From Microbacterium sp. W4I4 (lineage in GTDB: Bacteria > Actinomycetota > Actinomycetes > Actinomycetales > Microbacteriaceae), in contig NZ_JAUSXT010000001.1 of assembly GCF_030816235.1 (NCBI RefSeq), positions 3,596,001 to 3,660,000 on the forward strand: DNA of 64,000 bases, written 5' to 3'. This document shows positions 16,871-31,936 of the stretch, one piece after another. The notes under the pieces are model-generated. The model worked only from the letters and a program-made list of their open reading frames with translations. It was not told the DNA's origin and made no database searches. Numbering within the stretch: position 1 is the stretch's first letter; each line of letters opens with the position of its first letter. The position numbers and the translations under genes are program-made.

Positions 16871-17758
16871 ATGAAGAAGATGAAGGCGGTCATTCCCGCG
16901 GCAGGGCTGGGGACGCGCTTTCTGCCTGCGACGAAGGCGATGCCGAAGGAGATGCTCCCGGTCGTCGACAAGCCGGCCATCCAGTACGTCGTCGAGGAAG
17001 CGGTCAGCGCCGGCATCGACGACATCCTCGTCATCATCGGACGCAACAAGAACGCCATCTCCGATCACTTCGACTCGGTCCCCGAGCTCGAGGTGCGGCT
17101 GCGGCAGAAGGGCGACAAGGGCCGCCTGGAGCGCGTGACGAAGTCGAGCGATCTCGCCGACATCCACTTCGTCCGCCAGGGCGAGCCCAAGGGCCTCGGT
17201 CACGCGGTGCTGCGAGCCAGGACGCACGTGGGTGACAGCTCCTTCGCCGTCCTCCTGGGGGATGACCTCATCGACGAGCGCGACTCGCTGCTCATCGAGA
17301 TGATCGCCGCGCACGAGCGCACCGGCGCCGCTGTCGTCGCGCTGATGGAGGTGGACGCCGAGCACATCCACATGTACGGGGTCGCCGCGGTCGACGGCGT
17401 GCATGTCGACGACGGAGACAGCGTGAAGGTCACCGCGCTGGTCGAGAAGCCGAACGCCGAGGACGCTCCGTCGAACCTCGCCGTGATCGGACGCTACGTG
17501 CTGCCGCAGCACATCTTCGAGGTCCTCGAGCGGACGCAGCCGGGCAAGGGCGGGGAGATCCAGCTGACGGACGCTCTGCAGGAGCTCGCCGCGGACCCCG
17601 ACGGTCCCGGCGTCGTGGGCGTGGTCTTCCGCGGGCGCCGGTACGACACCGGCGATCGTGCCGACTACATCAAGGCCATCGTCCAGCTCGCCGTGGATCG
17701 CGACGACCTCGGCCCGGATCTGCGTCCGTGGCTGAAGGACTTCGCCGCCGGCCTGTAG
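16871..17758 (+). CDS. galU: UTP-glucose-1-phosphate uridylyltransferase
   Basis: 295 residues from ATG 16871 (MKKMKAVIPAAGLGTRFLP). Makes UDP-glucose from UTP and glucose 1-phosphate for cell-wall and glycan synthesis. The nucleotide-binding GLGTRFLPATKAMPKEMLP motif, the FAVLLGDDLID metal-binding stretch and the AVIGRYVLP region are all intact. A TATGCT -10 (16859-16864) ends 6 nt before ATG: leaderless. A GNAT gene follows after 15 nt and is likely co-transcribed. Confidence 0.96.
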   Translation: MKKMKAVIPAAGLGTRFLPATKAMPKEMLPVVDKPAIQYVVEEAVSAGIDDILVIIGRNKNAISDHFDSVPELEVRLRQKGDKGRLERVTKSSDLADIHFVRQGEPKGLGHAVLRARTHVGDSSFAVLLGDDLIDERDSLLIEMIAAHERTGAAVVALMEVDAEHIHMYGVAAVDGVHVDDGDSVKVTALVEKPNAEDAPSNLAVIGRYVLPQHIFEVLERTQPGKGGEIQLTDALQELAADPDGPGVVGVVFRGRRYDTGDRADYIKAIVQLAVDRDDLGPDLRPWLKDFAAGL

Positions 17759-17773
17759 GCGCGGACAGCCGCC

Positions 17774-18397
17774 GTGCTCCTCGAGACCACTGACCGGATG
17801 CATCACGGGCCGGTCGGCCTGCGCCTGATCCGCCCGCGCGATGCGCGAACGCTGCAGCGGGAGCTGTTGACGAACCGCGCCTGGCTGCAGCCGTGGGAGG
17901 CGACCATCCCCGGGGGCGCCTCGTCCTTCGACATGCGGGTCAGCATCCGTCGCCTTCTGCAGCAGCACCGGGACGGCACCGGGCATCCCTTCGTGATGGA
18001 GTACGACGGCGAGATCGCCGGTCAGCTCAACATCTGGGGAGTCTCCCGCGGATCGCTGTGCTCGGCGACGATCGGGTACTGGGTGAGCGAGCGCTTCGCG
18101 GGACGAGGCATCACCACCACCGCCGTGGCGATGGCCACCGATGCCGCGTTCGACCAGCTGGGCCTGCACCGCATGGAGATCTGCATCCGCCCCGAGAATC
18201 AGGCCAGCCTGCGCGTGGTCCGCAAGCTCGGGTTCCGATACGAGGGGCTGCGGCGGCGCTTCATCCACATCGACGGGGACTGGCGCGATCACCACGCCTT
18301 CGCGCTCACGCGCGAGGACGTGCCGGGCGGAGTGCTGAACCGCTGGGTGCAGGGACTGGTGCCTCCCGACGCCGGCGCCGTGCCCGGGGAGTCCTGA
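17774..18397 (+). CDS. GNAT acetyltransferase, RimJ-like
   Basis: 207 residues, GTG 17774. GNAT fold with the RimJ/RimL layout: IRPRDARTLQREL near the N-terminus, central strand SATIGYWV, acetyl-CoA loop RFAGRGITTTAV, and ENQASLRVVRKLGFRYEGL near residue 140. The family acetylates the N-terminal amino group of ribosomal proteins or other amines. Placement 15 nt after galU is common in Microbacteriaceae and says little about the substrate. Substrate unknown. Confidence 0.9.
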   Translation: MLLETTDRMHHGPVGLRLIRPRDARTLQRELLTNRAWLQPWEATIPGGASSFDMRVSIRRLLQQHRDGTGHPFVMEYDGEIAGQLNIWGVSRGSLCSATIGYWVSERFAGRGITTTAVAMATDAAFDQLGLHRMEICIRPENQASLRVVRKLGFRYEGLRRRFIHIDGDWRDHHAFALTREDVPGGVLNRWVQGLVPPDAGAVPGES

Positions 18398-18488
18398 ACC
18401 TCGGTATCCGACCGGTCGTCGGCATTCCCGCGCGACACGCGATCCTCGTGCCGGGGTCGCGCGCGTCAGTTCGCTTACCGTGGACTCT

Positions 18489-19358
18489 ATGGATGGGCCG
18501 GTGCTGAGTGGGGGCGTGATCGTCCTTGTCGCGGTGCTGCTGTGGGCGCTGTACTTCATGCCCAGCTGGCGCGGCCGTCATCAGTACTACGCCGCCGAGC
18601 GCAACGCCGTGCGGCTGAATCAGGCGCTCCGGGTGCTCGCGGAGACGAGCGAGACCCCCGATGAGGTGCGACTCGAGCTGACCGCGCGCACGGCACTGCA
18701 GCAGCAGCGGCTGGCGAAGCGCGTGCAGGCTGAGAAGGAGAACGCCGAGCTGGAGCGACTGCGCAGCGAACTCGCGGCCACGCGTCGTGATCCGCTCGTG
18801 CGTCAGGCCAGGGCGAGGCGCCGCACGCGCCTGGCCGCGAGCATCGTGCTGGTTACGGCGTTCGCAGCGCTCGGTCTCGGCATCTGGCAGTTCCTCGCCG
18901 CCGGCGGATGGATGCTGGCAGCTGTCGGCGCGGTGATGACCGCGCTCGCCGTGGCCGTGCTCGTCAGGATGGCTCAGGTCGCCCGCAGGGCGGCGACTCA
19001 CGTGATCAGGGCGGACGCCGCTCCGCAGACGGAGCGCATCGCGCCGCCGCTGCACGATCAGGGCCCGGCGTCCTGGACTCCTCGTGCGCTGCCTCAGCCG
19101 ATGGTGGCGATGGCTGGGTCGCGGGCTCAGGCCGCGCAGGCGCAGATCGACGCGCAGGACGAGCGCCGCCGGGCTGCGCGCCGTGCGGAGCTGCGCCGCC
19201 GGGCGGAGGAGCTGGCACCGCTGGCTCCGGTGGTTCTTCCCGCGGCGACCGCCGTGTCGGATGCCGGTGACTCTCCCTATGCACGGATGGGAGTCGTCGA
19301 CGATTCCGAGATCGAGGCGCATGTGCGGCAGCTGCTCGCGCGTCGGGCAGCCGGCTGA
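18489..19358 (+). CDS. Membrane protein with coiled-coil segment
   Basis: 289 residues from ATG 18489; a TACCGT hexamer at 18476-18481 ends 7 nt upstream, favouring this start over the in-frame GTG at 18480. One TM helix at residues 6-26, then about 75 residues of charged coiled coil (QQQRLAKRVQAEKENAELERLRSEL in pieces), then two more TM helices around 118-160, then a Pro/Ala/Arg-rich tail with a second helical stretch. Homologues are sometimes called large exoprotein without evidence. Function unknown; the topology suggests an envelope-associated scaffold. Confidence 0.8.
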   Translation: MDGPVLSGGVIVLVAVLLWALYFMPSWRGRHQYYAAERNAVRLNQALRVLAETSETPDEVRLELTARTALQQQRLAKRVQAEKENAELERLRSELAATRRDPLVRQARARRRTRLAASIVLVTAFAALGLGIWQFLAAGGWMLAAVGAVMTALAVAVLVRMAQVARRAATHVIRADAAPQTERIAPPLHDQGPASWTPRALPQPMVAMAGSRAQAAQAQIDAQDERRRAARRAELRRRAEELAPLAPVVLPAATAVSDAGDSPYARMGVVDDSEIEAHVRQLLARRAAG

Positions 19359-19419
19359 TCCGGCACCCTCGCCGTGACGCGATCGGCCCGACGGGCGTGA
19401 TAGCGTAGACGAGGTTCAA

Positions 19420-19492
19420 GGGCCTATGGCGCAGTTGGTAGCGCGCCTCGTTCGCATCGAGGAGGTCAGGGGTTCGAATCCCCTTAGGTCCA
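19420..19492 (+). tRNA. tRNA-Ala (anticodon CGC)
   Basis: Acceptor GGGCCTA with TAGGTCC, anticodon stem CCTCG/CGAGG with loop TTCGCAT giving CGC (reads GCG), T loop TTCGAAT. A TAGCGT -10 lies at 19401-19406. Confidence 0.95.
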
Positions 19493-19500
19493 CAGAACAG

Positions 19501-19533
19501 AAGCCCCCTCCGAGCACAGCTCGGAGGGGGCTT
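19501..19533 (+). terminator. Terminator after tRNA-Ala
   Basis: Perfect 15-bp stem (19501-19515 with 19519-19533, loop ACA) followed by TCTCG. Confidence 0.88.
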
Positions 19534-19540
19534 TCTCGTA

Positions 19541-20230
19541 CTCGGGGGAGTGTCGACGTCTGGGTTGCACCGCTGCCGGCCCGTGGCACCCCGCGGACTG
19601 GCAGCCGGCCCGACGAACCGCGAACCGCGTGTTTCCGGGCCTGACCGGCCGGACACGCCCGGGATGCCGCGCCGATTTGCCGGATCCCCGGGATCCACGT
19701 AAATTATTACTTGTTCGCCCCAAGCGGTTGAGCGGAAGGCCTGAAGGGCCTGGCTCCCCACCAAGAGGTGAACGAATCACACTCCACCGGATCTGATCCG
19801 GTCGGGCCAATAGGCCCGGGGAGCGTGATCGTCCCGCAGGGCAACGTCGATTTGACAAGCTCGCCGAGACGGATAAGCTAGAACGGTTGCCTCGGAAACG
19901 GGGCGGCGATCTGGTCCTGATCCTCACGGCGCGTCGAACACGACAGCCCGGTCGGGACAACATGATTGTGAAGTTGCCTTGCGCTTCTCGCCTCGTTGGG
20001 GTGGGTGTGTGGGTGCGTCCGATCCTTGAGAACTCAACAGCGTGCACTTGTCAAATGCCAAATTATCCTCGTCCAGCTTTTTTGCTGGGTTGAGAATTCC
20101 TTTGGATCAAAGTCCAATCCTCTTTTGGGGGGTTGGCGTATGGATATGTCAGCAATGATTTATTCATTTTGGTCATGATTGAACTCGCTGCCTTCGAACC
20201 GTTTTCCCGGTTGTTGGTGGCTATCGTTTT
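19541..20230 (+). promoter_or_regulatory. rRNA operon promoter and leader region
   Basis: About 690 bp without protein genes. A strong promoter is visible: TTGACA at 19852-19857, 16-nt spacer, TAAGCT at 19874-19879. Upstream of it lie two tandem hairpins: CCGGATC-T-GATCCGG (19787-19801) and CGGGCC-AATA-GGCCCG (19803-19818), within a segment 19690-19830 that may be a separate RNA or an upstream promoter region. In the leader, the CTTGAGAACTCAACAGCGTG element at 20025-20044 is the conserved actinobacterial box next to the antitermination signal; it also pairs with the 16S-23S spacer (21914-21931) to form the 16S processing stem. Confidence 0.7.
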
Positions 20231-25213
<4,983 letters not shown>

Positions 25214-25318
25214 ACCAATTCTTTCTAGATGAACGCGTCCACTTTGTGGTTCTCGACGTACGGTCGGGAACCGAACAACCACACTCAACGTGTGTGTTGC
25301 CTGATACATGTCAATAGT

Positions 25319-25437
25319 GTTTCGGCGGCCATAGCGTGAGGGAAACGCCCGGTCACATTCCGAACCCGGAAGCTAAGCCTCACAGCGCCGATGGTACTGC
25401 AGGGGGGACCCTGTGGGAGAGTAGGACACCGCCGGAC
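25319..25437 (+). rRNA. 5S ribosomal RNA
   Basis: GTTTCGGCGGCCATAGCG at the 5' end pairs with ACACCGCCGGAC at the 3' end; the central CCGAACCCGGAAGCTAAGCC is the conserved 5S core. About 118 nt, ends approximate. Confidence 0.93.
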
Positions 25438-25447
25438 TTCATTTGTG

Positions 25448-25477
25448 GAAAAGCCACCCCTCGCGGGGTGGCTTTTC
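25448..25477 (+). terminator. rRNA operon terminator
   Basis: Perfect 13-bp stem GAAAAGCCACCCC (25448-25460) with 25465-25477, loop TCGC, ending in TTTTC. Confidence 0.92.
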
Positions 25478-25497
25478 TGCGTTAACGCCCGGATGAT

Positions 25498-25527
25498 TTG
25501 ACTTCCCCTGCGCGGGCGGGCTATGGT
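25498..25527 (+). promoter_or_regulatory. Promoter of the small basic protein gene
   Basis: TTGACT (25498-25503), 18-nt spacer, TATGGT (25522-25527). The transcript would have a leader of about 38 nt with an AAGGGGAAG ribosome site before ATG 25572. Confidence 0.65.
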
Positions 25528-25571
25528 CGGAGGTTACAGCCCGCCAGCCAGAAGAAGGGGAAGCGAGTCAT

Positions 25572-25706
25572 ATGTCTGGAAAGACACCGCAGGAACGCGG
25601 AAGCAAGAAGGTCGCGAAGCTCTCACTCAAGGAGAAGAGAGCGGAGAAGCGCGCGAAGCGCGAGCCCGAGACCTTCCTCAAGACCCGAAAGGGTGCGAAC
25701 GCCTGA
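25572..25706 (+). CDS. Small basic conserved protein (44 aa)
   Basis: 44 residues: MSGKTPQERGSKKVAKLS, then a Lys/Arg/Glu helix (LKEKRAEKRAKREPET) and FLKTRKGANA. Good third-position GC, a strong promoter, a ribosome site and a following terminator make it a real gene although short. Very basic (many Lys/Arg), so it may bind RNA or the ribosome; similar small proteins occur in other Microbacteriaceae as I recall them. It sits directly after the rRNA operon but has its own promoter. Confidence 0.8.
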   Translation: MSGKTPQERGSKKVAKLSLKEKRAEKRAKREPETFLKTRKGANA

Positions 25707-25712
25707 TCGAGC

Positions 25713-25746
25713 GGTTACGACCGGGCGCTCAGGCCCGGTCGTAACC
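25713..25746 (+). terminator. Bidirectional terminator
   Basis: Perfect 13-bp stem GGTTACGACCGGG (25713-25725) with 25734-25746. It includes the last codons of the convergent iclR-type gene (stop at 25729). Confidence 0.75.
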
Positions 25747-26526
25747 CAGGCGGTTCTGCAGCATCCGTGCGGCGTCTCTGACCGCATCCGTGGGATCCGT
25801 CATCGCACGATCCTCCTGCCAGGTCACGGCGATCGCCGCAGCGGGCCAGCCCGCGTGATCGCGGACGACCGCGGCCACCGACCGGAATCCCGGGGTGACC
25901 TCGCCGTCCTCCGTCGCGACACCCGCTGCTCGCACCTCCTGCAGCAGCTCGCGCAGTTCGCTGGGTCGTGACGGACCGCGACCCGTGCGTTCGGTGAACG
26001 CCGCACGATCCGGGTACAGCGCGCGCACCTGACTGCGGGGGAGAGCCGCCAGCATCGCGCGCCCTGTCGCGGTCAGGTGCGCAGGCAGCCGCACACCCAC
26101 GTCCGTCACCAGAGCGGGACGGCGCACCGCCCGTTCCTCCACGATGTACAGCACGTCCCGCCCGCTCATCACCGCCAGGTGCGCACTCTCGCCGATCAGG
26201 TCGGCCAGGGAGGCCAGCAGCGGTCGTCCCAGCCGTGCCAGCGGCTCCTGCCTGGCGTACCCTCCTGCCAGCTCGAAGGCGCTGGCGCCGAGACCCCAGC
26301 GGCGCTCCTGAGCCAGGTGCACGACGAAGCCGTGGTCCTCGAGCGTGGCCAGCAGATGGTAGATCGTCGAGCGGGGGATGCCCAGGTCGCGGGCCAGTGC
26401 CGAGGCGGCGATCGGCGCTGCGCGCCGCGCCAGGTGCCGCAGGATCCGCAGCGTCTGATCGGCCGCGGGCACCTGCGGTCTCGGAGGGACGGAGTCGCCA
26501 TCGAGTTCGTCTGAGATCACAGACAC
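25729..26526 (-). CDS. IclR-family regulator of the hut operon
   Basis: 265 residues. Residues 22-80 are the winged helix-turn-helix (TLRILRHLARR, ALARDLGIPRSTIYHLLATL). Residues 95-255 are the IclR effector domain (LPAHLTATGRAMLAALP, VATEDGEVTPGFRSVAAVV). The gene is divergent from hutH with 52 bp between starts, so it most likely controls histidine degradation, with histidine, urocanate or a later intermediate as effector (inference). Its C-terminus is encoded inside the terminator hairpin shared with the small basic gene. Confidence 0.9.
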   Translation of the reverse strand: MSVISDELDGDSVPPRPQVPAADQTLRILRHLARRAAPIAASALARDLGIPRSTIYHLLATLEDHGFVVHLAQERRWGLGASAFELAGGYARQEPLARLGRPLLASLADLIGESAHLAVMSGRDVLYIVEERAVRRPALVTDVGVRLPAHLTATGRAMLAALPRSQVRALYPDRAAFTERTGRGPSRPSELRELLQEVRAAGVATEDGEVTPGFRSVAAVVRDHAGWPAAAIAVTWQEDRAMTDPTDAVRDAARMLQNRLGYDRA

Positions 26527-26558
26527 AGTCTGTCACGAGGCCCTCCCGCCGGGCCGTG

Positions 26559-26571
26559 TTCCGGTGTGGAA
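26559..26571 (+). promoter_or_regulatory. Candidate IclR-type operator
   Basis: TTCC-GGTGT-GGAA, a perfect 4-bp inverted repeat with 5-nt centre, in the 52-bp space between the IclR gene and hutH, 7 nt before the hutH ATG. IclR-family sites are often short palindromes of this kind. Confidence 0.45.
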
Positions 26572-26578
26572 TCAGATC

Positions 26579-28117
26579 ATGCAGCATTCCTCTCCCGTGA
26601 TCATCGGCGCATCCCCCCTCTCACCCGCGGACGTCGTCGCCGTGGCGCGCGACTTCGCGCCGGTCGAGATCGCCGACGACGCCCGTGAGCGCGTGATAGC
26701 CGCACGCGCCGTGATCGACAGCCTCGCCGCCGACCCTCATCCGCACTACGGTGTGTCGACCGGCTTCGGTGCGTTGGCGACCACCTTCATCGCCCCCGAC
26801 CGGCGCCGTCAACTGCAGCTCAGCCTGATCCGCTCCCACGCCGCCGGCACTGGCGACGAGGTGGAGACCGAGGTCGTGCGCGCGCTGCAGCTGCTGCGCC
26901 TGCAGACCCTGGCATCCGGTCACACCGGTGTGCGGCCCATCGTCGTCGACACCTACGCCGCCATGCTCAACGCAGGCATCACCCCGATCGTCCGCGAGTA
27001 CGGATCATTGGGCTGCTCGGGCGACCTGGCGCCACTGGCTCACGTCGCTCTGGCATCGATGGGGGAGGGTGATGTGCGTGTCGCGGGCGAGCTGATGCCG
27101 GCATCCGATGCCCTCGCCGCCGCAGGCATCGCGCCGCTCGAACTGGTCGAGAAGGAGGGCCTCGCCCTTATCAACGGCACCGACGGCATGCTGGGGATGC
27201 TGCTGCTCGCACTGCACGATCTGGAGAAGCTCCTCACCACAGCCGACCTCGCCGCCGCCATGTCGATCGAGTCGCAGTTCGGCACCGACGCCGTCTTCGC
27301 CGCCGACCTCATGGCGCTGCGCCCGCAGCTCGGCCAGTCGGCATCCGCAGCCAACCTGCGCGCGTTCCTCGGCGACTCGCCCATGGTCGCCAGCCACAAG
27401 GGCCCTGAGGACGGACGTGTGCAGGACGCCTACTCGCTGCGCTGCTCGCCGCAGGTGCACGGCGCCGCCCGCGACACGATGGGGCACGCGAGGATGATCG
27501 CCGAGCGCGAGCTGGCATCCGTCGTCGACAACCCCGTGATCACCTCCGACGGACGCATCGAGTCCAACGGCAACTTCCATGGCGCTCCGATCGCCGTGGT
27601 CCTCGACTTCCTCGCGATCTCGGTCGCCGATGTGGCATCCGTCTCCGAGCGACGCACCGACCGCGCCCTCGACCCTGCACGCAACCGCGGACTGCCGCCG
27701 TTCCTCGCCCACGAGGTCGGTGTCGACTCCGGCCTGATGATCGCGCAGTACGCCGCCGCCGGCATCGTCTCCGAGCTCAAGCGCCTCGCGGCCCCCGCAT
27801 CCGTCGATTCGATCCCCTCCTCGGCCATGCAGGAGGACCACGTGTCGATGGGGTGGGCGGGCGCCCGCAAGCTGCGCCGCGCGATCGATGGGCTCACCCG
27901 GGTGCTGGCGATCGAGATCCTCACCGGATCCCGCGCGCTCGACCTGCGTGCGCCGCTGGTCGCCGGACCCGCGACCGGCGCCGTCCGCGACCTGGTCCGC
28001 ACGGTCGCCGCAGGCCCCGGTCCCGACCACTTCCTCTCACCCGATATGGAGGCCGTCACCGAGCTCGTCCGCTCCGGCGCCGTCCTCACGACCGCGAAGG
28101 AGCACGCGAATGTCTGA
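26579..28117 (+). CDS. hutH: Histidine ammonia-lyase
   Basis: 512 residues from ATG 26579; an in-frame GTG at 26564 is possible but would place the start inside the operator. Converts histidine to urocanate and ammonia, the first step of the hut pathway. The cofactor loop reads [12 protein letters not shown]: the MIO group would form from Cys-Ser-Gly instead of the usual Ala-Ser-Gly, a variant known in actinobacterial HutH. Other marks: [11 protein letters not shown] near residue 55, and [14 protein letters not shown] near residue 281. Full length. Overlaps hutU by 8 nt. Confidence 0.96.
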   Translation: MQHSSPVIIGASPLSPADVVAVARDFAPVEIADDARERVIAARAVIDSLAADPHPHYGVSTGFGALATTFIAPDRRRQLQLSLIRSHAAGTGDEVETEVVRALQLLRLQTLASGHTGVRPIVVDTYAAMLNAGITPIVREYGSLGCSGDLAPLAHVALASMGEGDVRVAGELMPASDALAAAGIAPLELVEKEGLALINGTDGMLGMLLLALHDLEKLLTTADLAAAMSIESQFGTDAVFAADLMALRPQLGQSASAANLRAFLGDSPMVASHKGPEDGRVQDAYSLRCSPQVHGAARDTMGHARMIAERELASVVDNPVITSDGRIESNGNFHGAPIAVVLDFLAISVADVASVSERRTDRALDPARNRGLPPFLAHEVGVDSGLMIAQYAAAGIVSELKRLAAPASVDSIPSSAMQEDHVSMGWAGARKLRRAIDGLTRVLAIEILTGSRALDLRAPLVAGPATGAVRDLVRTVAAGPGPDHFLSPDMEAVTELVRSGAVLTTAKEHANV

Positions 28118-29804
28118 ACTCACTCCCTCCGAGCCCACTCTCCACGACCCGACCCGTCGCATCCGCGCCCCGCGGGGCAACCAGCGCACAGCCAAGAGCT
28201 GGGGCGCTGAGGCCGCCAAGCGGATGCTGATGAACAACCTCGATGCCGAGGTCGCCGAACACCCCGAGGACCTGGTCGTCTACGGCGGCACCGGCCGTGC
28301 CGCACGCAGCTGGGAGGCGTACGACGCGATCGTGCGCACCCTCGACGAGCTCGAGCCCGATGAGACGCTGCTCGTGCAGTCCGGCAAGCCGGTGGGCGTG
28401 TTCCGCACCCACGAATGGGCACCGCGCGTGCTGATCGCCAACTCGAACCTCGTCGGCGACTGGGCGAACTGGCCCGAGTTCCGCCGACTCGAGTCGCTCG
28501 GACTCATCATGTACGGGCAGATGACCGCAGGATCCTGGATCTACATCGGCACCCAGGGCATCCTGCAGGGCACCTACGAGACCTTCGCCGCCGTCGCCCG
28601 CTCGCTCGCCCGCGATTCGCTGAAGGGCACGCTGACCCTCACCGGCGGCGCCGGCGGCATGGGCGGCGCGCAGCCACTGGCCGTCACCCTCAACGACGGC
28701 GTCGTGCTGATCGTCGACGTGGACGAGTCGCGGTTGGCCCGCCGCGTCGAGCACGGCTACCTCGACGAGTACACCACCGACCTCGACGCGGCCGTCGCTC
28801 GTGTGATGGCGGCCAAGGAGGCCGGCGAGGCGCTCTCGGTCGGCGTCGTCGGCAACACCGCCGAAGTCTTCCCCGAGCTGAAGCGCCGCCAGGACGCGGG
28901 ACTCATCGCCATCGACGTCGTCACCGACCAGACCAGCGCGCACGACCCGCTCGCCTACCTGCCGATCGGCATCACGGTGGAGGAGTGGAAGTCCGAGGCG
29001 AAGCGGGATGCCGAGGACTTCACCCGTCGGTCGCGCGAGTCGATGGCCGCGCACGTGGATGCCATGGTCGCGTTCCAGGATGACGGCGCCGCAGTGTTCG
29101 ACTACGGCAACTCCCTGCGCGCCGAAGCGCAGCTGGGCGGGAGCGAGCGGGCCTTCGAGTTCCCCGGTTTCGTGCCGGCGTACATCCGCCCGCAGTTCGA
29201 AGAGGGCCGCGGTCCGTTCCGCTGGGCGGCGCTCTCGGGTGACCCGGAGGACATCTACAAGACCGACCGCGCCATCGCGGAGCTGTTCCCCGAGGACAAG
29301 GCCCTGCACCGCTGGCTCGAGAAGGCACGTGAGAAGGTGCACTTCGAGGGGCTGCCCGCCCGCATCTGCTGGCTCGGCTACAAGGAGCGGCACCTCGCGG
29401 GCCTCAAGTTCAATGAGATGGTCGCCTCCGGTGAGCTCTCGGCACCCATCGTGATCGGCCGCGACCACCTCGATTCCGGATCGGTGGCTTCGCCGTACCG
29501 TGAGACCGAGGCGATGAAGGACGGCTCGGATGCCATCGCGGACTGGCCGCTTCTGAACGCGCTGCTGAACACGGCATCCGGGGCCAGCTGGGTCTCGCTG
29601 CACCACGGCGGCGGTGTCGGCATCGGACGCAGCATCCACGCCGGTCAGGTCACCGTCGCCGACGGATCGGAGCTGGCGGCGCAGAAGCTCGAGCGGGTGC
29701 TCACCAACGATCCCGGCACCGGCGTCATGCGCCATGTGGATGCCGGCTACGAGCACGCCCGCGAGATCGCCCGCGAGCGCGGACTCAAGGTGCCGATGCT
29801 GTGA
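28110..29804 (+). CDS. hutU: Urocanate hydratase
   Basis: 564 residues from ATG 28110, which overlaps the hutH stop by 8 nt. Adds water to urocanate to give imidazolonepropionate using tightly bound NAD+. Family marks: [16 protein letters not shown] near residue 57, [20 protein letters not shown] in the middle, [13 protein letters not shown] in the NAD site, and the catalytic-cysteine region [13 protein letters not shown] near residue 410. Length is normal. Second gene of the operon; the 4-nt GTGA overlap with hutI keeps translation coupled. Confidence 0.96.
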   Translation: MSELTPSEPTLHDPTRRIRAPRGNQRTAKSWGAEAAKRMLMNNLDAEVAEHPEDLVVYGGTGRAARSWEAYDAIVRTLDELEPDETLLVQSGKPVGVFRTHEWAPRVLIANSNLVGDWANWPEFRRLESLGLIMYGQMTAGSWIYIGTQGILQGTYETFAAVARSLARDSLKGTLTLTGGAGGMGGAQPLAVTLNDGVVLIVDVDESRLARRVEHGYLDEYTTDLDAAVARVMAAKEAGEALSVGVVGNTAEVFPELKRRQDAGLIAIDVVTDQTSAHDPLAYLPIGITVEEWKSEAKRDAEDFTRRSRESMAAHVDAMVAFQDDGAAVFDYGNSLRAEAQLGGSERAFEFPGFVPAYIRPQFEEGRGPFRWAALSGDPEDIYKTDRAIAELFPEDKALHRWLEKAREKVHFEGLPARICWLGYKERHLAGLKFNEMVASGELSAPIVIGRDHLDSGSVASPYRETEAMKDGSDAIADWPLLNALLNTASGASWVSLHHGGGVGIGRSIHAGQVTVADGSELAAQKLERVLTNDPGTGVMRHVDAGYEHAREIARERGLKVPML

Positions 29805-30961
29805 CTGCCACGCTGATCACCGACATCGGGGAGCTGACCACCAACGTCGGCCCCGAGCCCCTGCACGACGCGGCCGTGCTGATCGAGCACGGGCTGATCA
29901 CGTGGGTCGGCCAGTCCGCCGACGCCCCGACGCCGCCCGGGGGCTTCACCGAGGTGGATGCCGACGGTCGGGCGGTGATCCCCGGGTTCGTCGACAGCCA
30001 CAGCCATATCGTCTTCGGCGGCGACCGGGCCGCGGAGTTCGAGGCGCGCATGGCAGGCGAGAAGTATGCGGCCGGCGGCATCCGCTCCACCGTCGCAGCC
30101 ACCCGAGCCGCGACCGACGAGGAGCTGCGGGCGCGCATGCACGGCTTCGTCGCCGAGATGCTCGCCCAGGGCACCACGACGATCGAGATCAAGAGCGGCT
30201 ACGGGTTGGACGTTCAGACCGAAGCGCGGCTGGTGCGTCTGGCCGCCGAAGTCACCGAGGAGGTCACCTTCCTCGGCGCCCACGTCGTGCCCGCCGAGTA
30301 CGCGGATCGCGGCGACGAGTACGTCGACCTCGTGATCGGGGACATGCTCGACGCGTGCGCTCCGTACGCGAAGTGGATCGACGTGTTCTGCGAGACCGGC
30401 GCCTTCACCGTGGCGCAGTCGCGTCGCGTGCTCGAGGCCGGCATCGCCCGCGGGCTGCGGCCTCGGGTGCACGCCAGCCAGCTCGGACCAGGCGAAGGCG
30501 TTCAGCTCGCGATCGAGCTGGGTGCGGCATCCGTCGACCACGGCACGTACCTGACCGACGCCGACGTGGCCGAGCTCGCGGCATCCGACACGGTTCTCAC
30601 CCTGCTGCCCGGTGTGGAGTTCTCCACTCGGCATCCGTACCCCGACGCGCGCCGGCTGATCGATGCCGGCGTCACCGTCGCGCTGGCATGCGACACGAAC
30701 CCCGGGTCGAGCTTCACCTCGTCGATGCCGTTCTGCATCGCGCTCGCCGTGCGGGAGATGGGGATGACCTCCGCCGAGGCGGTGCGGGCCGCGACCGCGG
30801 GAGGCGCCGCGGCACTGCGACGGACTGACATCGGGGTGATCGCTCCCGGCATGCGTGCGGACCTGGTGCTGCTGAACGCACCCAGCATCGTGCACCTGGC
30901 CTACCGGCCCGGGGTTCCGCTGGTCTCGAAGGTGTGGAAGGACGGCGTCGCGGTCCGCTGA
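29801..30961 (+). CDS. hutI: Imidazolonepropionase
   Basis: 386 residues, GTG 29801 overlapping the hutU stop (GTGA). Hydrolyses imidazolonepropionate to formiminoglutamate. Amidohydrolase fold with metal-binding [20 protein letters not shown] near residue 62, substrate segment [14 protein letters not shown] near 128, and [11 protein letters not shown] near 300. Length slightly short of the usual 400 but all motifs are present. Third gene of the hut operon. Confidence 0.95.
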   Translation: MTATLITDIGELTTNVGPEPLHDAAVLIEHGLITWVGQSADAPTPPGGFTEVDADGRAVIPGFVDSHSHIVFGGDRAAEFEARMAGEKYAAGGIRSTVAATRAATDEELRARMHGFVAEMLAQGTTTIEIKSGYGLDVQTEARLVRLAAEVTEEVTFLGAHVVPAEYADRGDEYVDLVIGDMLDACAPYAKWIDVFCETGAFTVAQSRRVLEAGIARGLRPRVHASQLGPGEGVQLAIELGAASVDHGTYLTDADVAELAASDTVLTLLPGVEFSTRHPYPDARRLIDAGVTVALACDTNPGSSFTSSMPFCIALAVREMGMTSAEAVRAATAGGAAALRRTDIGVIAPGMRADLVLLNAPSIVHLAYRPGVPLVSKVWKDGVAVR

Positions 30962-30986
30962 CCGCGACGCGGAAAGGAACGTGAAC

Positions 30987-31887
30987 ATGGCACTGCCGCA
31001 CGATGAGCTCTGGCCGCGCGCCGGGGGCTGGCCCGCGCCGAAGCCGGGGGAGAAGGCGGATGCCGTGCTGCTGGGCGTCCCCACCTGGCGCACCTCCATC
31101 TCGACCACCGGCGCACACGCGACACCGGCGGCGATCCGCGACGCCCTTCCGCGGTACAGCGCCGCGCTGATGGGGGCTCCCGCGCTCGATCTGAACGAGG
31201 TGCTGCGGGTCGCCGACGCCGGAGACGTGCATGAGCCGGATGGGGAGGAGGGCACAGAGCGTGCCGTGCAGCGGGTGCGGGAGCTGGCCGCGGACGCCCG
31301 GCTCGTGATCGCCCTCGGCGGCGACAACTCGCTCACCTATCCGGTGGCGCGAGGGGCGAGCGCGGACGGGCTGATCACCATCGACGCGCACTTCGACCTG
31401 CGCGACGGCATCTCCAACGGCTCGCCCGTGCGCCGCCTGGTGCAGGACGCCCCGGACGGGCAGCGCATCGACCCGACGCGCATCGTGCAGATCGGCATCG
31501 CGGACTTCGCGAAACTCGCTCGCCTACGCGCAGCGTGCAGCGGACTGGGGCATCCGAGTGATCACCCTCGACGAGGTGCGCCGCCGCGGCATCGCCGACG
31601 TGGTGGCCGAGGCGCTCGAGATCGCCGGGACAGGCTCGCGCATCCACCTGGACATCGACGTGGACGCGGCGGACCGTGCCGTCGTGCCGGGATGCCCGGC
31701 CAGCGTTCCCGGCGGCTTCGCGGCGTGGGAGCTGCGGGCGCTCGTGCGCGCGCTCGCCGCAGACGCGCGGATCGTCAGCGCCGACATCTCCGAGGTCGAC
31801 GCGACAGCGGATGCCGAGGACGGCCGCACCGTGCGCCTCGCGGCGCTGTGCGTGCTCGAGCTGCTGGCCGGCCTCGCTGCGCGCTGA
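30987..31887 (+). pseudogene. hutG: Formimidoylglutamase, broken by a 1-nt insertion
   Basis: The reading frame starts at ATG 30987 (SD AAAGGA 8 nt upstream) and is a clear ureohydrolase up to about 31511: GGDNSLTYPVA and DAHFDLRDG metal motifs. At 31512-31514 the sequence GCGAAACTCGCT contains one A too many; deleting it restores ADFANSLAYAQRAADWGIRV and joins the second part in the other frame, which holds LDIDVDAADRAVVPG and continues to the stop at 31887. As read, the first frame runs on as nonsense to 31952 and lacks the second metal motif, so the product would be inactive. Either a true recent mutation or an assembly error. The normal enzyme cuts formiminoglutamate to glutamate and formamide. 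Confidence 0.85.
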
Positions 31888-31936
31888 CCCTGCGCGTACC
31901 GATGCCCGCATCGCCGGGCGCGGGTAGCGTGGAGGC

